Notes: a model not told the origin generated them from the letters alone. DNA of 64,000 bases from Paratinospora sagittata (GCA_035771175.1 CM069600.1:7773729-7837728), one strand, 5' to 3'. Shown: positions 12,582-26,454, numbered from the stretch's first letter. Numbers and translations are program-made.

Positions 12582-15500
12582 ATGTCATTTTCTTGCGTGA
12601 AATCCTTCCTAAAATGTCTCTGCAACAATGAGTTTCAAAGAGAAGACACGAGCCTCAGTTTCTTGGCAAATGGTTTATTGCCTTCCTTAGGAGCCAGGAT
12701 TAATCAGACAACAAAACTTAGAAGACATATCATCTCTCCTTTCAATCCTCGGTATAGGTGATGACTTCTTGAAGTGGCTGCCGGTTATAGCTATTTTGTT
12801 TTCGCATGAATTGAAGAAAAGAAAGTAAAGACCATGACACCAATCTTTAATGATGTTTGTTCTCTCTTCTTCTTTCCAGGGCTTGGGAGATGTTTCTGAT
12901 CATTCTCGTTGTCTATTCAGCCTGGATCTGCCCATTTGAGTTTGCATTTTTGGAGTATAAGCAAGACGTATTATTCATCGTTGACAACATCGTTAATGGC
13001 TTCTTTGCCATTGATATTGTTCTCACATTCTTTGTTGCGTATCTTGACCAACAATCGCATCTTCTGGTTGATGATCCCAAGAAAATTGCAACCAGGTCAT
13101 ACCAAGTGATCTTTAGTCTCAATAATATTACTTCTGTAGATAGCAACTATATAGATGGTTTAGTAATAAGATTGTTTGCATGGATATGATGGAATTAATA
13201 TTTATTGTAAAACAATATTCACTTACAGGTATATATCGACCTGGTTCATTTTTGATGTCACTTCAACAGCACCATTTCAGCCCTTCAGCCTCCTCTTTAC
13301 AAAGCAAGCAAGTGGCCTTGGTCTTAAAGCACTAAACATGCTTCGACTGTGGCGTCTCCGTCGCGTCAGCTCTCTGTTTGCAAGGTTGATTGCCAAAAAG
13401 CAATTCTCCGCGCCTTTGGTTTCTTGAAGTTTCAAATTGTTCCTGGGTAAACACTAAACAATAACAATAATAATTAAAACAGTTTTTTTAATTTTCCTTC
13501 AGACTAGAGAAGGACATCAGGTTTAACTACTTCTGGACTCGCTGCATAAAACTCATCTCAGTAAGCATAGGCAACTTAATCTCATTTCCTTTCTTTCTTC
13601 CCATATATAGCCTTATTACAAAAAAAATTAAAAAACTAAAGGAAAGTTTATTTGAATCTCAGGTTACCCTCTTTGCAGTTCATTGTGCCGGATGCTTTAA
13701 CTACCTCATAGCAGACAGATACCCAGATCCGCGAAAGACATGGATTGGTGCAGTGATGTCAAATTTCAAAGAAGAGAGTCTCAGGAACAGATATGTAATG
13801 GCAATGTATTGGTCCATCACAACACTTACAACAACAGGTTATGGGGACTTCCATGCTGAGAACCCAAGAGAGATGTTATTTGATATCTTCTACATGCTAT
13901 TTAATTTGGGGTTGACGGCTTACCTAATTGGGAACATGACAAACCTTGTCGTTCATGGAACCAGCCGCACCAGAAACTTCGTAAGTTCTTTAGCAATAGC
14001 CTTTCTGAAAATATAAATATCAATCATACTCTTCAATTAACCATGACCATCTGAACAAATAATCAGAACTAGAAGCTTAAATTTAAACAAGAAATACATT
14101 TAAGACACCAATTCTCCATTATCTGGCATAGTTTCACAAGCAAATGATCATGAAATAACAAATCTTTACGTGTTTAGATATATATATTGAAGTAAAAATG
14201 CTAAAGACAATAGCAAGAAGATGAGCAGTTTTTTTACAACTGAATATTGCATGAAAACAAATCTTCACACATGTAGAAATTCCTTTCTGTATGCAAAAGC
14301 CACTACATCTCAGAATTGTAAATGTTTCATTATATTTCCATGATAATTTCACTAAGATTTTTGCTTTGATGCCATAGAGGGATACAGTCCGTGCTGCTTC
14401 TGAGTTTGCAGCACGTAATCAGTTGCCACGGCATATAAAGGATCAAATATTGTCACACATATGTCTGAAGTTCAAAACAGAAGGATTGAAACAGCAAGAG
14501 ACATTAAATGGTCTGCCGAAAGCTATCCGTTCAAGCATAGCTTACCACCTCTTCTTTCCGATCATTCAAAAAGTCCAACTCTTCCAGGGGGTTTCCACTG
14601 ATGTCCTTTTTCAACTGGTATTGTATAAGATTCAATTGTTTCTTCTTTTTGGTTCAGAATGACTTCATACAATACTGTTGCAATACATGGTTCACTGAGA
14701 AAGAATTAACCACGAGTTCTGCAGTTTTCTCCTAGTACAATACAAGAGCATATAATTTATCCCTGGGATTACAATGGATACTAACACAATTTTTTCTCTT
14801 GCATGAAAAGGTTTCTGAAATGGAGGCTGAATATTTCCCACCCAGGGAAGATGTGATTCTGCAAAATGAGACGCCAACGGATCTTTATATACTTGTTTCA
14901 GGAACAGTGGTAAGTAAACTTGACATCAATTTCACCATAATGCACATAGTATATACAGAAAAAATTAGCATACTACAAGTCCAGATCTTTTTTGTTTTTA
15001 AGATAATCTGATATGTGATTGGTTCGTGATTGCAGGAACTGATAGGGTCTGTCAATGGGCAAACTCACGTAAGTACTACTTCCATTAAATTACAGATGTT
15101 AATGAAAAAAGCAAATGAGGAAAACCTAACTTCTGAACTTCCTACCTGCACCATATAGGTTCATGGAAGGGTAGGAGCAGGCGATGTATTTGGAGAAATC
15201 GGGGTTTTATTTTACAGGCCACAGCCATTCACAGTCCGGACCACAGAGCTATCCCAAATCCTACGGCTGAGAAGCACTTTGCTAGTGAACATCATGCAAT
15301 CAAATGTAGAAGATGCAAATATTATAATGAATAACCTTTTCGAGGTAATGATTTATAGAGTCAATTATATGAATTCCTATATCATTTTAGCTCCATCTCT
15401 TTGACAAACATGTACCTGACGTTTCTTCATTTCACAAAATTCAACAGAAACTGACAAGCCTTGAGAACATAGGATTTCAAGATCCACATACAAAAGCAGG

Positions 15501-16504
15501 ACTAATCATAAATGAATGCCTCAATGGAGAACCAATAACAGGAGGCTGTTCCAACAGAGAATCTCAAGACCATAGTTCACACCAAGATCTATTTGGCTAT
15601 GGAACAAGGGAAACAGGCAACTCGGTGGGTTCATCTACAGAAGAAACATATGCAGCATACAAGCCTATGAGCTGTCACGACGACATAAATGCAACAGATG
15701 AAAATGGCCAAACCGCACTTCATGTGGCTGTCCGTAAGGGCCACCTTGAAATGGTTAAGATTCTTTTGGAACAGGGAGCGAATGTTAACAAAACAGACAC
15801 CAGAGGGTGGACACCAAAAACTTTGGCAGAGCAAGGAAAGAAAAACATCTATGATCTTTTAAAATGCTACGAAGAAAGGAACAGAAATTTGGAGGGTCAT
15901 AAAATAGAGCCTATAAAGGCAGAAACTTTCAACTTTTCCAGCAGCAGTCAAAGCAATTACAGGAGAAAAGAGACCTCCAATTTCACTAACTCTTATTTTG
16001 TGAAATCCAGTTCATCCAGCTGTAGCTGTACTAGTTGTAGCAAAGCCATGAAAGTGAACAACAAGAGAGTCACCATTCACCTGAGCTTTAGAAAAGAAAA
16101 CATTCCACAAAATCAGTACGGGAAGTTAATAATTCTACCTGATTCATTAGAAGAGCTACTCAGAATTGCTGGTAAGTCTTGTTTAATCTCAACAAAAAGT
16201 AATAAACCTAGGCCCTGAAAATTACCACAGAATATTTATTAGTTCTCAAACACACCAAGAGAAAAAAAAAAAAAAAAAAAGCAGCCACTCCATAGGCTAA
16301 TAAAATTCAGAACTTGAAATAGGATCAATAAACTACCTTTGCGCTGTGTTGCTAATGCAATTTTCATGTGTCATACTGGTATATTGTGGCACTGCAGGTC
16401 AAAAGTTTGAAGGCTTCCATCCTACCAAAGTTGTCAACATGGAGAATGCAGAAATAGATGACATAAGTGTAATCCGAGATGGAGATCATCTGTTTCTCCT
16501 TTGA
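12582..16504 (+). CDS. KAT1: Shaker-type inward-rectifying K+ channel, KAT1/KAT2 class, with ankyrin segment
   Basis: Voltage-gated, inward-rectifying plasma-membrane K+ channel; the class acts in guard cells and phloem. Eleven GT-AG exons: 12582-12757, 12880-13095, 13229-13384, 13503-13560, 13663-13980, 14378-14617, 14811-14909, 15036-15068, 15159-15344, 15448-16171, 16398-16504; 2313 nt, 770 aa, frame kept at every junction. The ATG opens a KAT-like N terminus ([22 protein letters not shown]). S1-S3 lie in exons 1-2. The S4 voltage sensor ([16 protein letters not shown]) is in exon 3. The selectivity filter TTGYGD is at residues 259-264. The C-linker and cyclic-nucleotide-binding domain follow (about 310-500), then roughly two ankyrin repeats (about 572-640; [20 protein letters not shown]) and a KHA domain (about 701-770). 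Arabidopsis KAT1 is 677 aa without ankyrin repeats; the extra length here is that segment. Exon 8 is only 33 nt. Assignment to KAT1 rather than KAT2 is not possible by eye. Confidence 0.93.
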
Positions 16505-17207
16505 CAACCAATCAACAATAGCAATGTTACACACACAACCATTATTGGGAGGTTATTGTGTAGACAGGCAGAAAGGATGTAACTACTATCCAATGCATAA
16601 TACAATCAATAGAAAGCACTAGCTCAGAATTCAGACTTGGCCTCCAACCAAGCAGTGATAGATGATAATTGGTACTAAAATTAAACAGTGGTGCACATAA
16701 TGTAAGACATCTAGACATAAAAAACAAGCCCATATGGTAAAGGATTCAAAGTACAATCTCAGTAAGAGAAAATACATTGCAAGATTCTTCTAGTTTGGCC
16801 AAATACAGATTTCGATCATAGCTTTTTCTTCTCCAAAATTCAGAGTATGTCTTTTTAACAAAACAAAAATGATAAAATAAAAGCACCAATTCACTGCAAA
16901 AGGAAATGGTAACAAAAGTAACTAATTTATGTGGCAACATCATCAGTTAAAGCAAAAATGATCTTGCTAGTGTTCTGTCCGTCAAAACCAACATAGAGAA
17001 AGCAGCCTGTTGGGTACTTAATCCTTTCTTGATCACTTGCCAATGCCAGCCAATATGATGAATATAACAGCAAAAGAACGCATTTATGCCTTGTTGAAGA
17101 AAATGACTGGGTTCCATCCCACTATACTTCAACTTTTGTGCTAAGCCACCAAATTGTAACTGTTAGTTTCCGAAATCCTTGTATAGCTGTAGAAGTAAAA
17201 CTCCATT
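16505..17207. other. Convergent intergenic region between channel and mannosidase genes
   Basis: About 700 bp between two stop codons facing each other. It should hold both 3' untranslated regions; no other gene or element is visible. Confidence 0.6.
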
Positions 17208-20200
17208 TTAAGTAGCGTCGGCGTTATTAATTGGAAATGGGTGTGCTTCTGTGTTGAAAACAAACTTATCCAGGGGAATAACAGAGCTTTCTCCAAAAAG
17301 CAAGTATAAATACTTCAATGTCTCCCCCAAGAAGAAGGTCTCCATTTTGTCACGTCTTCGAGGGGGCAACATGGTGACATCATCAAGAGAACTATAACCT
17401 CCAGTATCAACCTTTGTATACTTTTCAAATGCTGTAAAGATTTGCCAACCCCAATCACGGTATCTGCAGAATAAGGACATGATTATGTTAAATAAGCCAT
17501 AGGGAACACAACTCAATAATATTCTTCATAATCAGGAAAGCCAAATACGAAGAGAGGAACGTACTTCGGATCTTCTGTAATACGGTATAACACAAACAAC
17601 GATTCTACAGTTTCCGGACGCAGAAGACTGTGTCGATCAGCCGATTTAATTATTATATCATTAACATACTCAGAACTTTTATTTCCACCGTCAAGGCCAC
17701 TTTCGGAAAACTCCTGCTCAAAGCGTGCAAATGCAAAGATGTATCATTGCGCAGATGTATAAAAAATTCAGGAAAGCATTTCAGACTTCCACATAAAAGC
17801 TAAAAAAGAAGTGATTTTGCATCCCATCAACTCACCTCTACATGGAAATAAGCGATTTCTGAAGCAAGGCCAGTAGAGGTCACTGAGTACATCTCAAAAC
17901 ATGTCTTCATCAGATCTTCAGCAAGTTTCAAATTCTCCAAGTCTTCAAAAGTGAGCAGACTTTCTTTCAGTGCTTTGCTCTTTGTAATGCCTTTAGTAGC
18001 CCCTAGAGCAAGAGTCCCTGGCAGAAAACACACCTGAAAGGGAGGATGTTAAAAATACCTCAAGAACTTATGCACACAGTTGAAAAGTACTTAGTAATAC
18101 AAGTTGCGAGCAACATGTGATTGTTCAAACAACAAAAAGACTTGCCAGATGTCCAACATGAAAAGCTATGCACAGATATGAAAAGCTATGATACCAGAGA
18201 TGACATAAACTCAAAAGAACCACAACCCAAAACAAACAAGTGCATACAATATGAAAAGCTATGCACATAACAACACATGATGCTAGTCTCTGACTCTCTG
18301 TCTGCTACAATTAGGATTACTACTGATAGACATGGCAACAAAGAACTCCAATTTATTGAAAACTCATACTTAAGCCACAATACTTGTGGAAGAGAACAAA
18401 GCATATTTTCACCAATATAAACAATGTGAAAAAGTTGGCAATTTTTGTTTCCCATTAAAAAAAAAGACAATATTGAAAGAGTTACCGACTTACATGTTGG
18501 TAAAGAGGTGGCTTTGGAACCCAAAGGTTCCAAGTTCAACTCTTGTCATTGTCTCACCCCCTTGGGTGAGGGAGATTAATGGGTCAAGAATGGACCTGAT
18601 ACCTCCTCAAGAGTGCGGTATGGTGATGAATGATGGAGCTGGTTATACTACTAACTACTAACATTGTTTCTTCTCCCAAAAAAAAAAACATGTTAGCAAC
18701 TTCCATCTTAACTCACTTCTTTCTGTCTGAAAATTTCCAGAGGGTGTGGGACCCGAGGTGAGTGTTCGGCATGGATGAGCTTGTTTTTTTCCTTTCTTTG
18801 ATTCAAAGTGTGAATGGGAAAAACATTAATGCACTTCCATTGCTCCACAGTGAACTCCAGACATTAAAACCCCCTAAGATCTTTCTTCACTTTTTCTCTC
18901 AAGCATGTTTTATCTCTTCACAACTCACTCAATGGTGATCAAACAAGAGCATTTTCTTGATGCTAACTTTCAACTGAGGGGAGAACAAACACCTACCTTG
19001 TACCCTAACACACAACTTGTCACAATGATTGCAGTGTGCATTGTGCTAGTTTATATTAGATAATTTGTTTGCAAGTGTTGAGAACAAACATATGCTTTTG
19101 AAGTAAAGTAGATTGATGAGTTTAAGCCAGCCCCATTTAATTGGGAAAAAAGCCTTCTTGAGTTGATGAGTTTAACATTTATCGCTCACACAACTAAGAA
19201 TTTACAGGATACCTAGGGTTTATAAACTGTAATAGTAAATGATGGCAATATCGTTTATGTGTGTCCACTATCCAACTTGTTAAGTATAACTTAATCAAGG
19301 CTATATATGAAGATCTAATATTAACTTGCTCGTTGTAGATATGTTAGCTGAATTTTTCCTTATTGAAGCATAAGGCAAAAGCCATTTCTAGTTGAAGAGG
19401 TTGGGGATAGCTAACTCTACATCTGTATCGAGTATTTTGACTACTTCAACTTTCTACAGATGCCAATGTGAAAAAGAATTCTCACTTAGTTTTTGAATTT
19501 GAGATTATGGCTTTATGACATTTGCCTTTTGGCAGAAGTATTTTCCCAAGTACACAGTATATGGAATCTACATCAATTATGCCAAAAAATGCATGTCACG
19601 CATGTCGTTTTTGTATTTCTACATTATAGGTAGCTACTTTTAACTAGCATATAGATATTAATCAAGTTGTCGAACAAACACCTACTTACTACACATTGTA
19701 GATAAGAAACAGGAGCCTTGGAAGTAAACCAACCTCAAAGTTTTGTCTTAAAAAGACAAGAAGCACATTGAGAATTTTGGCTGTATATTTTTATGATAAG
19801 TTTTGCTCTATGTGATTATATGGTCTAAACGTTTTGAGAATCAAATAAAAGATACATTTAGTTACAAAATGGAATTTCTATCATACATTTTCTACATTAC
19901 ACCATGATAAGCACACCACAATTATGCGAAAGCCTAAAAAGACATTGTAGTTACAAATGGAATTTTAGCATACATTATCCACATTCCACCATGATAGGCA
20001 CACCCAATATTCAAAATTCCAAAAATGGAACATGCCATCAATAGGGGTGTTCAGGGGTCGGGTCAGGTTGGATTTCACCAAAACATCAATCAGACCCGAC
20101 CACCTCCAATGGGAAATATTGCCACCCAACCCATAAAAATATTACAAAAAGAATACCTGACTGGCCCAACTATCGGATCGAGTCAATTGGGTGGTCGGGT

Positions 20201-23200
20201 TTGATCATTTGACTAACAATCCACTACTGTTGAGAAAGTTAGCAAAATCTTAACTGTATGTTTATAAATTTAAGAGAGAGATGAAAGGAACTCTCCACCT
20301 TAGCGGAGAGATTCTACCCGCGAACCCTCCCTTGACCTTGGGCCTTGATACATACAACCTCATTAGCTATTACGCGTTTCTTTGTTGCCCTCCTCCTCAT
20401 CGCCCCACATAAATATAGGTAAACATATAGCTTTATTATTCCAAGAAGATAGATAAATAAATGCCATTAACACATAAAAGCCAAATTCATGCTATCACAT
20501 ATTTATATAATTGTGAGAAGTTTAGATAGAATGACAACTTTTATTTTGAATGGTCATGGGACTGATTAAAGGGTAGTTCTAATACTTTGGTTTATGTAGT
20601 TTTGTATGGATTATCATGGGTGGGGAGTGCAGCCTCATGTGAAGGCACAAATGGATGGGAATCGTAGGAATGGAATGTTGTGTAGTGTATTTCTCTTTAT
20701 TTGATTGTTGCGGTGGGTTCATTAGGTTTTTTCAGACAACAAAAAGACGAGATGACTGTTAGATTTTCAGTAGCATATTGCTCTATTTGCAGTAGAGTGT
20801 TTGCGATGTTAGGATTCAAGATCCTGATGTTTGATATCTTAGAGTTCAAGGCCTTGATATCTTAGGTGGAATCTGTGTCATCAGCAGTAGGGATCTTGAC
20901 TTAGATCCATACAATATAATAAATAGATAACATTTACAGAATCATGGCTATAGATCATGGTTGTTGGTCACTACCAGGATTGTACAACCTTTTTTGTTTT
21001 TTTTCTTTTCTAAAGTTTGATGTCTATTAGATTTAACCTCGAAGGACAGTGTTGCCAAAGTGTTAAGGCGAAGCTTAGGAGATTTTTCCAACTTAAAAGA
21101 TGTTTAAATATTCGCTAGAATGAATGGTGATTTATTTCTTTTTTTCCTACATTTTTAAGAAAAATATAAATTTCATGATGGAAGAGGAAAAAATAGAAGA
21201 AAAGGCCAAAACCTCATTTCCATACCCCATTAAAATGTTTGTACTTAAATTATACAAATCACAAAGAAGCCCGTATCATATAATGAACTTCTCTTTTCTC
21301 AACAATCAGCTTTTCCTCATTTAAAAGGTCTTGGGAACTTTAAGGTGTGTCAGAGCACCTTATTCAGCACTATTGTCGTGTAATTTAAAGGCTACCTATG
21401 CCACACATCAAATTTCCATATAAATAATATTGATATGAACATAATGACTAAACTGGTTGCATCATATAAACAAACACATATCAAGCAATATGACCAAGAC
21501 ACTAACATACAACCTAATTCTACACTCAACTTTTTTGTGATCGTAATAATGGGATAGCAAGTGCTTAGTATCACATACCAGGTGGTCCATCTTAGGACTA
21601 AAAGAACCCTGCAAACCATTTGGCAGTTCTCCCACAAAAACCAACCCTTTTGGGATTGATTTCCGAACAAGACGTTGCCTCACCCCTTTCATTGCTTCCT
21701 CATACATTGCATGTAGATACTGCAAAGAACTATTTCGGCCTCTTCCCTGCTGAAGCCAGACTTTTATTAAGTACTCATAATAGCTGTCACCACGAGATCC
21801 AAGTCTAATATTTTCTCCAACAAACTCACCAGAATGGGGGCTGCAGTCACAAGAAAAATTGAAATATTACTTATAGTACAATAATTACTTCTCATGTTTC
21901 AATTAGCCATTATAGCAATTTTACGGCAGGACAAACGTAGAAAAATCATCTTGAAGTATCATGAGAACACTAGCAGAAGAACACATAATACAAACAATTA
22001 ATTATAAGACAATCACTCCACTCCATACTTTGATTCATGAAAGAACATCAAAAGTAAAGATAAAGCAAATCAATTGAGAGTTCCAGAAGATTCCCATCCT
22101 GTCAGATGAACATAACCACTAATTGTAACCGTGCATCTTTCTAGGGAAACAAAATAGTGGGGCTGGAATTTCCATTTTTCCAGGGAAATGAGAAATAGCA
22201 TTTGAAATTTCCCAAGAAACTGCAGGACTCGGTCACAAAGATGCCAAAAAGAAGGGTGTACTTTGTCCATGAGGTTTCTCCATCTAACCTTCACCAAAAA
22301 AGTATGAATGAACTAATAAAGCAATTGATGATGTGCAATTTTAATGCACCATCATAATCATTAAGACTGTAAACCACGTCATTGATTACCTCTAACACAA
22401 TATTAATGATAGAAAATGACACACCAATGATAATAGATCTCTTTGTAAACACAACCACATCGTAAACTCGGAAGCACAAGTCCATGAAATGAGTCTGGAA
22501 TGAGATTAATGAAAATCATAAAGGAAAGAGATTTCTGATAATCAAGTTTAACAGGAAACTTAATTTGCTATATTCTAAGCCAAGGATATCAGAAAATGCT
22601 ACCCATTTACCATTTCATAAAGCATGGTACTGTTAGCAGGAAAGGTAAGCACTTTCAAAAGAACAGAGCAAAAAAATGAGAGCTTTTAGATAAATAGACC
22701 CTTACCTTATGTAGATAGGCACCAGACCTTCCATCTTATGAACACTTCTCAAATGTTCCAAAACCTTCATGGCTTCCATACCATACTTTGGATCATTTGA
22801 AATGGTACTGAGGTAGTTAAATTCCAGCTGTAGAGTAGAAACTTCTGATGTACTGCTCAACCCATCAGGAGCTGGATGAGCTGAGCGATCACGAAGAACA
22901 ACATCACTAAAAGGAACAGAAGTTGGACTTGATGTAAAAGCAACCAAAAGTCGATCAGCCAAGTCTTTTGCAGTTTGTAGGTAGACAGCTGGTTTAGGTC
23001 CTTTGAACTTTGGAGAACCCATGCCCTGTTCTCCACCATTTAAATGATAAGCACTAAGAAGGCCACCCAAGACACGTATTGTGGTTTCAAATAGATTGAC
23101 TTGGCCTTTCTCATTTATTCTTTCTTGAAGGTTTTTCTCAATCCATGTTCCTGCTTCCATAACAATTTCATCTATACCCATTATCATGGCTGTATCCAGT

Positions 23201-26066
23201 GCATCCACAATTGTGGCACCTAAACCTCCTAAACCGTCAGTTCCCCTTCGACTCAGTGGCATAAGTTCATCATAACCAATTGCGTAATTTTTATAGCCCA
23301 ACCATGCATGAACAAAGGCCTCCTTAACCTTTTTTTGCTTAGCCACCCATTTCGACATTTCAGTTAACTTCTCCGAATCCTGAATAGAGTTTCCATTTTT
23401 ACCTTTCTCATCAGGAGGTAAACGTGGGGGAAGCCTTGGTGGTCTTCTCCAAAGCCTACGCAATCCTTGAGCACCACCTGTGAGAAGTGTATCTTTCTTA
23501 TCTTTTAGTACTCCAGAATCAGGATGAGACGGGGCAGGATTTGTATGCAGCATTGTTAGGCAGGTCAAGCCAACAATCATCAACAATACTAATAATTTAC
23601 CAGTACTACATTTAAGACAATCACGTTTGATGCTAGTACCATGTGATGCTCTAGTGATTACCTGGAAAAACAAAAACATTGGAAGGTAAATCATACCTTA
23701 AAGATAAGTTTTACCTAAGATTAAGGAAGGTAAATCAATCAAAAACAGATGATGTTATTTATTCAAGAAAAGTATTGAAAAGGATAAGGGAAACGCACCT
23801 ATATTATATTACAAAGTGCAATTGCTAAAAAAAAAAAAAACACCATATTCATTTTTAAGGCCTCATTCCAGATACAAAGAGAAATTTCATATGCTTAAAT
23901 AAAATAAATTTCATGACTCGGGAACTAGTCAATCATGATACCCAAAATCCAGTATGACTACCTAGAGAAGTACAAATACTCCTTATGGCCATTTAGTGAC
24001 CTCAATAACCTTCAAGGATAAATAATCATATATTGCAACTGGAACCCTCTCAGCTCCTCTTAAGACATAACAAAAGGAAAACACCCACAATTAAAAGCAA
24101 CTCCCCATCTATGTGTAAATTGTAATAACCATTTTATTCACTCTTATGTAGGTAATCCTAGTTACTCTTATTGTTTAAAGTAAAAAAAAATCAATTACAA
24201 AAGAAATCATGTTAGTTCTAGCAGAGGATGACTTTTCATATTTGGTAAAAAGGAGGACAATTTGCCCATCACAAGGTTTCCCACCAATCTCTCTATATAT
24301 AAAAGTGCATATCCAGTGCATCGTGTTCCCACCATTGTGGGGTCTAGAGAATAAACATTGTACACAAGCTTACCTACATGGAGAGGTTGTTTTCATATTC
24401 AAATTTCAAACCTATGACCTTCAGGTCACAATGGAGTAACTTCAACCATTGCACAAGGCTCCTATAGTCTATATATATGTAAAGGGCATACCCAGTGCAC
24501 AAGCTCTTACCATTACGCGGTTTCGGGAAGGGACAATGTGCATGCCTTACCTCCACATTGGAGAGTCTATTTTCCTATTGAACTCGTGACCTTCTGGTCA
24601 CAATGAAGCAACCTCAACCATTACACCAAGGCGCGTACTTCTTCCCACCAATCTATTTAACTTAATTCAACTAAGCCTTTTCCCAACTATATGGAGACAA
24701 CCACGTGAATCTACTCCCTCCATTCCGCTCTATCAAGGGCTAAATTGACATCTAAATTTCAAGTTATATCTTTCTTAATTATTTCTGTCAATGTTATTTT
24801 CGGTCTTCTTCTACCTCTATCATTATCATGGATTGCTGATAGATCACTCTTCCTAACTGAGGCATCAGAAGTCTTTCATTGTATGTGTCCAATCCACCTT
24901 AATAAGTTTTCCCTCATTTTATCTTCAATTGGAGCTACTTCCACCGCTTCTCAACTATGTTCGTTTCTAATTCCATCTTTCAATGTTTTATAAAATTTTC
25001 CTTTTAACTTTAGTGGGACATGTCGATCATAATACTCCAGAAGCACCGCTCCATTTAACCCATTCTACTTTAACTCTTTGATTCACATCTTCACCTATTT
25101 CGCCTACTTGATTAATAATAGATTCCAAATACCTAAAATTTTCACTTCTTAATATCTCTTGGCTTCCATCTTCACTATCTCTTCATCTATATTTCTACAT
25201 CCACTAAAATTATATTTAATGAATTCAGTTTTAGTCCTAATATTTTGAAGGAACCTTTAGATTCTAGAGTCTCTTTCCAAACTTTTAGCTTAGCATTTAC
25301 TTGAGATTTAACTTCATCAATCAACAATATATCATCTGCAAATAACATACACCATGGAACATCTTCATGAATACGTTTAGTAAATTCATCCATAACAAAC
25401 GCAAAAAGATAAAGGCTCAAAGTAGATCTTTGGTGCAAACCTACAGTAATGTGGAACTCACTAGTTTCTCATACTGTTGTTTTTACAATAGTTATTGCTC
25501 TATCGTACACATCTTTTATTAAGTCTATGTACCTGTCGGTAACTCCTTTTCCCACAAATCTATTTATCATCCCAAAATCTAACACTGTCCCTCAATATAT
25601 TGCTTCAACTTTCAATTGAAGGAACACTAGACTAGACATACCTCTGCACCTTTGCCCTAATAGTAACCTAATAAAAAACAAGCTACCTTCTTTATCTTCC
25701 CTAGATTCCATTAATTAACAACAATAAAAATCCTCTTAAACTGAAGCTCCCTTCCTCATAGTTCTTACTCTCACATAAACAACAAGTAGTAGTCCTCGTA
25801 TCCCTATTAACACTAACCATGTAATGAACCCAATTCACACGCCTAGATTCAACCGTTCCTTTCTAGATCTCATCAAACCGATGAATCACGCCATCTAATC
25901 AACAGGATCAAGCAATTCAAATAGAAAAAAAAAAAAAAAAAAACGTTACATCAAATTGAAGAAGAAGAAAAGAAACAATTAAAAAAACCTTGAACAAGGA
26001 TCGACGGCGAAACTTGGCGTTGTCGTAGTCCACATCTCTCATTGAAGACGGAAGAACTCTCGACAT
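17208..26066 (-). CDS. MNS3: Class I alpha-1,2-mannosidase (GH47), MNS3-like
   Basis: Removes a terminal alpha-1,2-mannose from Man9GlcNAc2 in early N-glycan processing in the secretory pathway. Six exons on the minus strand: 25989-26066, 22706-23661, 21579-21840, 17836-18033, 17565-17713, 17208-17463; 1899 nt, 632 aa, frame kept throughout (Arabidopsis MNS3 is of similar length). It is a type II membrane protein: a short cytosolic tail, then a hydrophobic anchor at about residues 49-65 ([16 protein letters not shown]). GH47 signatures appear in order: [20 protein letters not shown] (acid Glu), [13 protein letters not shown] (Asp), [15 protein letters not shown] (Glu) and the C-terminal FNTEAHP, whose Thr binds Ca2+ in the family. 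These catalytic assignments rest on family knowledge. The tail reads LPSS where Arabidopsis MNS3 has the targeting motif LPYS. Intron 1 (2.3 kb) and intron 3 (3.5 kb) are packed with retroelement fragments. Confidence 0.93.
18499..18687 (+). mobile_element. SINE, family A, with 7-bp target duplication (intronic)
   Basis: Starts GGTAAAGAGGTGGCTTTGG (box A-like), followed by GGTTCCAAGTTCAACTC (box B-like). A body containing GAGGGAGATTAATGGGTC and ACTAACATTGTTTC, then poly-A, completes it. ACATGTT flanks both ends (18492-18498, 18688-18694). It lies in intron 3 of the mannosidase gene, antisense to it. Relatives lie at 10405 and 48411. Confidence 0.7.
18700..21578. other. Large mannosidase intron 3, remaining sequence
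   Basis: No exon or RNA gene was recognised. At 20040-20230 there is a block rich in GGTCGGGT/ACCCGAC starting AGGGGTGT, related to the block at 26455-26936. Confidence 0.5.
24286..24470 (-). mobile_element. tRNA-derived SINE, family C, copy 2
   Basis: Minus strand: GCCTTGTGCAATGGTTGAAG (box A region) and GGTCATAGGTTTGAAA (box B region), then a body ending CCAGTGCACT-like sequence and CTTTTATATATA. It sits head-to-tail beside a second copy at 24471-24640 and more diverged. In mannosidase intron 1. Confidence 0.65.
24471..24640 (-). mobile_element. tRNA-derived SINE, family C, copy 1
   Basis: Minus strand: GCCTTGGTGTAATGGTTGAGG (box A region) and GGTCACGAGTTCAA (box B), then a body through GTGGAGGTAAGGCATGCACA to GTGCACTGGGTATGCCCTTT. 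This head and tail match a widespread angiosperm tRNA-derived SINE type as I recall it. Confidence 0.7.
24645..25660 (-). mobile_element. RTE-type LINE fragment with reverse-transcriptase remnant
   Basis: On the minus strand the frame at 25187-25438 carries the RT core [14 protein letters not shown], preceded by a [10 protein letters not shown] motif typical of plant RTE-clade LINEs. The 3' end (about 24650-24740) is the reverse complement of the CTTGATAAAGC/GGGAAAAGGCTTAGTTGA terminus seen at 63.8 kb. Stops and frameshifts break the frame. It lies in intron 1 of the mannosidase gene, in the sense orientation. Confidence 0.75.
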
Positions 26067-26454
26067 TCTAAAAGAGATACGCAACAATTTATTAGAATAA
26101 CAACAATCCGCTTTGCTTATTCACACACAAAAAAAACAAAACTCTCAATAAGAGAGAACAAGAGCCATGATGATACAATCGAACAAAAAAAAAAGAGAAA
26201 TTCAGAAACTTGAAGCTCGTGAGAATTCAGAATTCACAGAATTTTCAGAAATTTATAAGAACGGATGATTATAAAGAAGTTGTTTTCTTGATGGGTTCGT
26301 TTGGAGAATCAGGGTTTTTGAAAACTATGGATCTTTCTTTCTTTCTTTTTCAGGTCAAATAATTACTTATTTCCACAAAAAAAAAAAAAAAAAAGTCAAA
26401 TAATGCTGCAGCCGTACACATGCACAAAAATAAAATAATTTATTAAATAACAGT

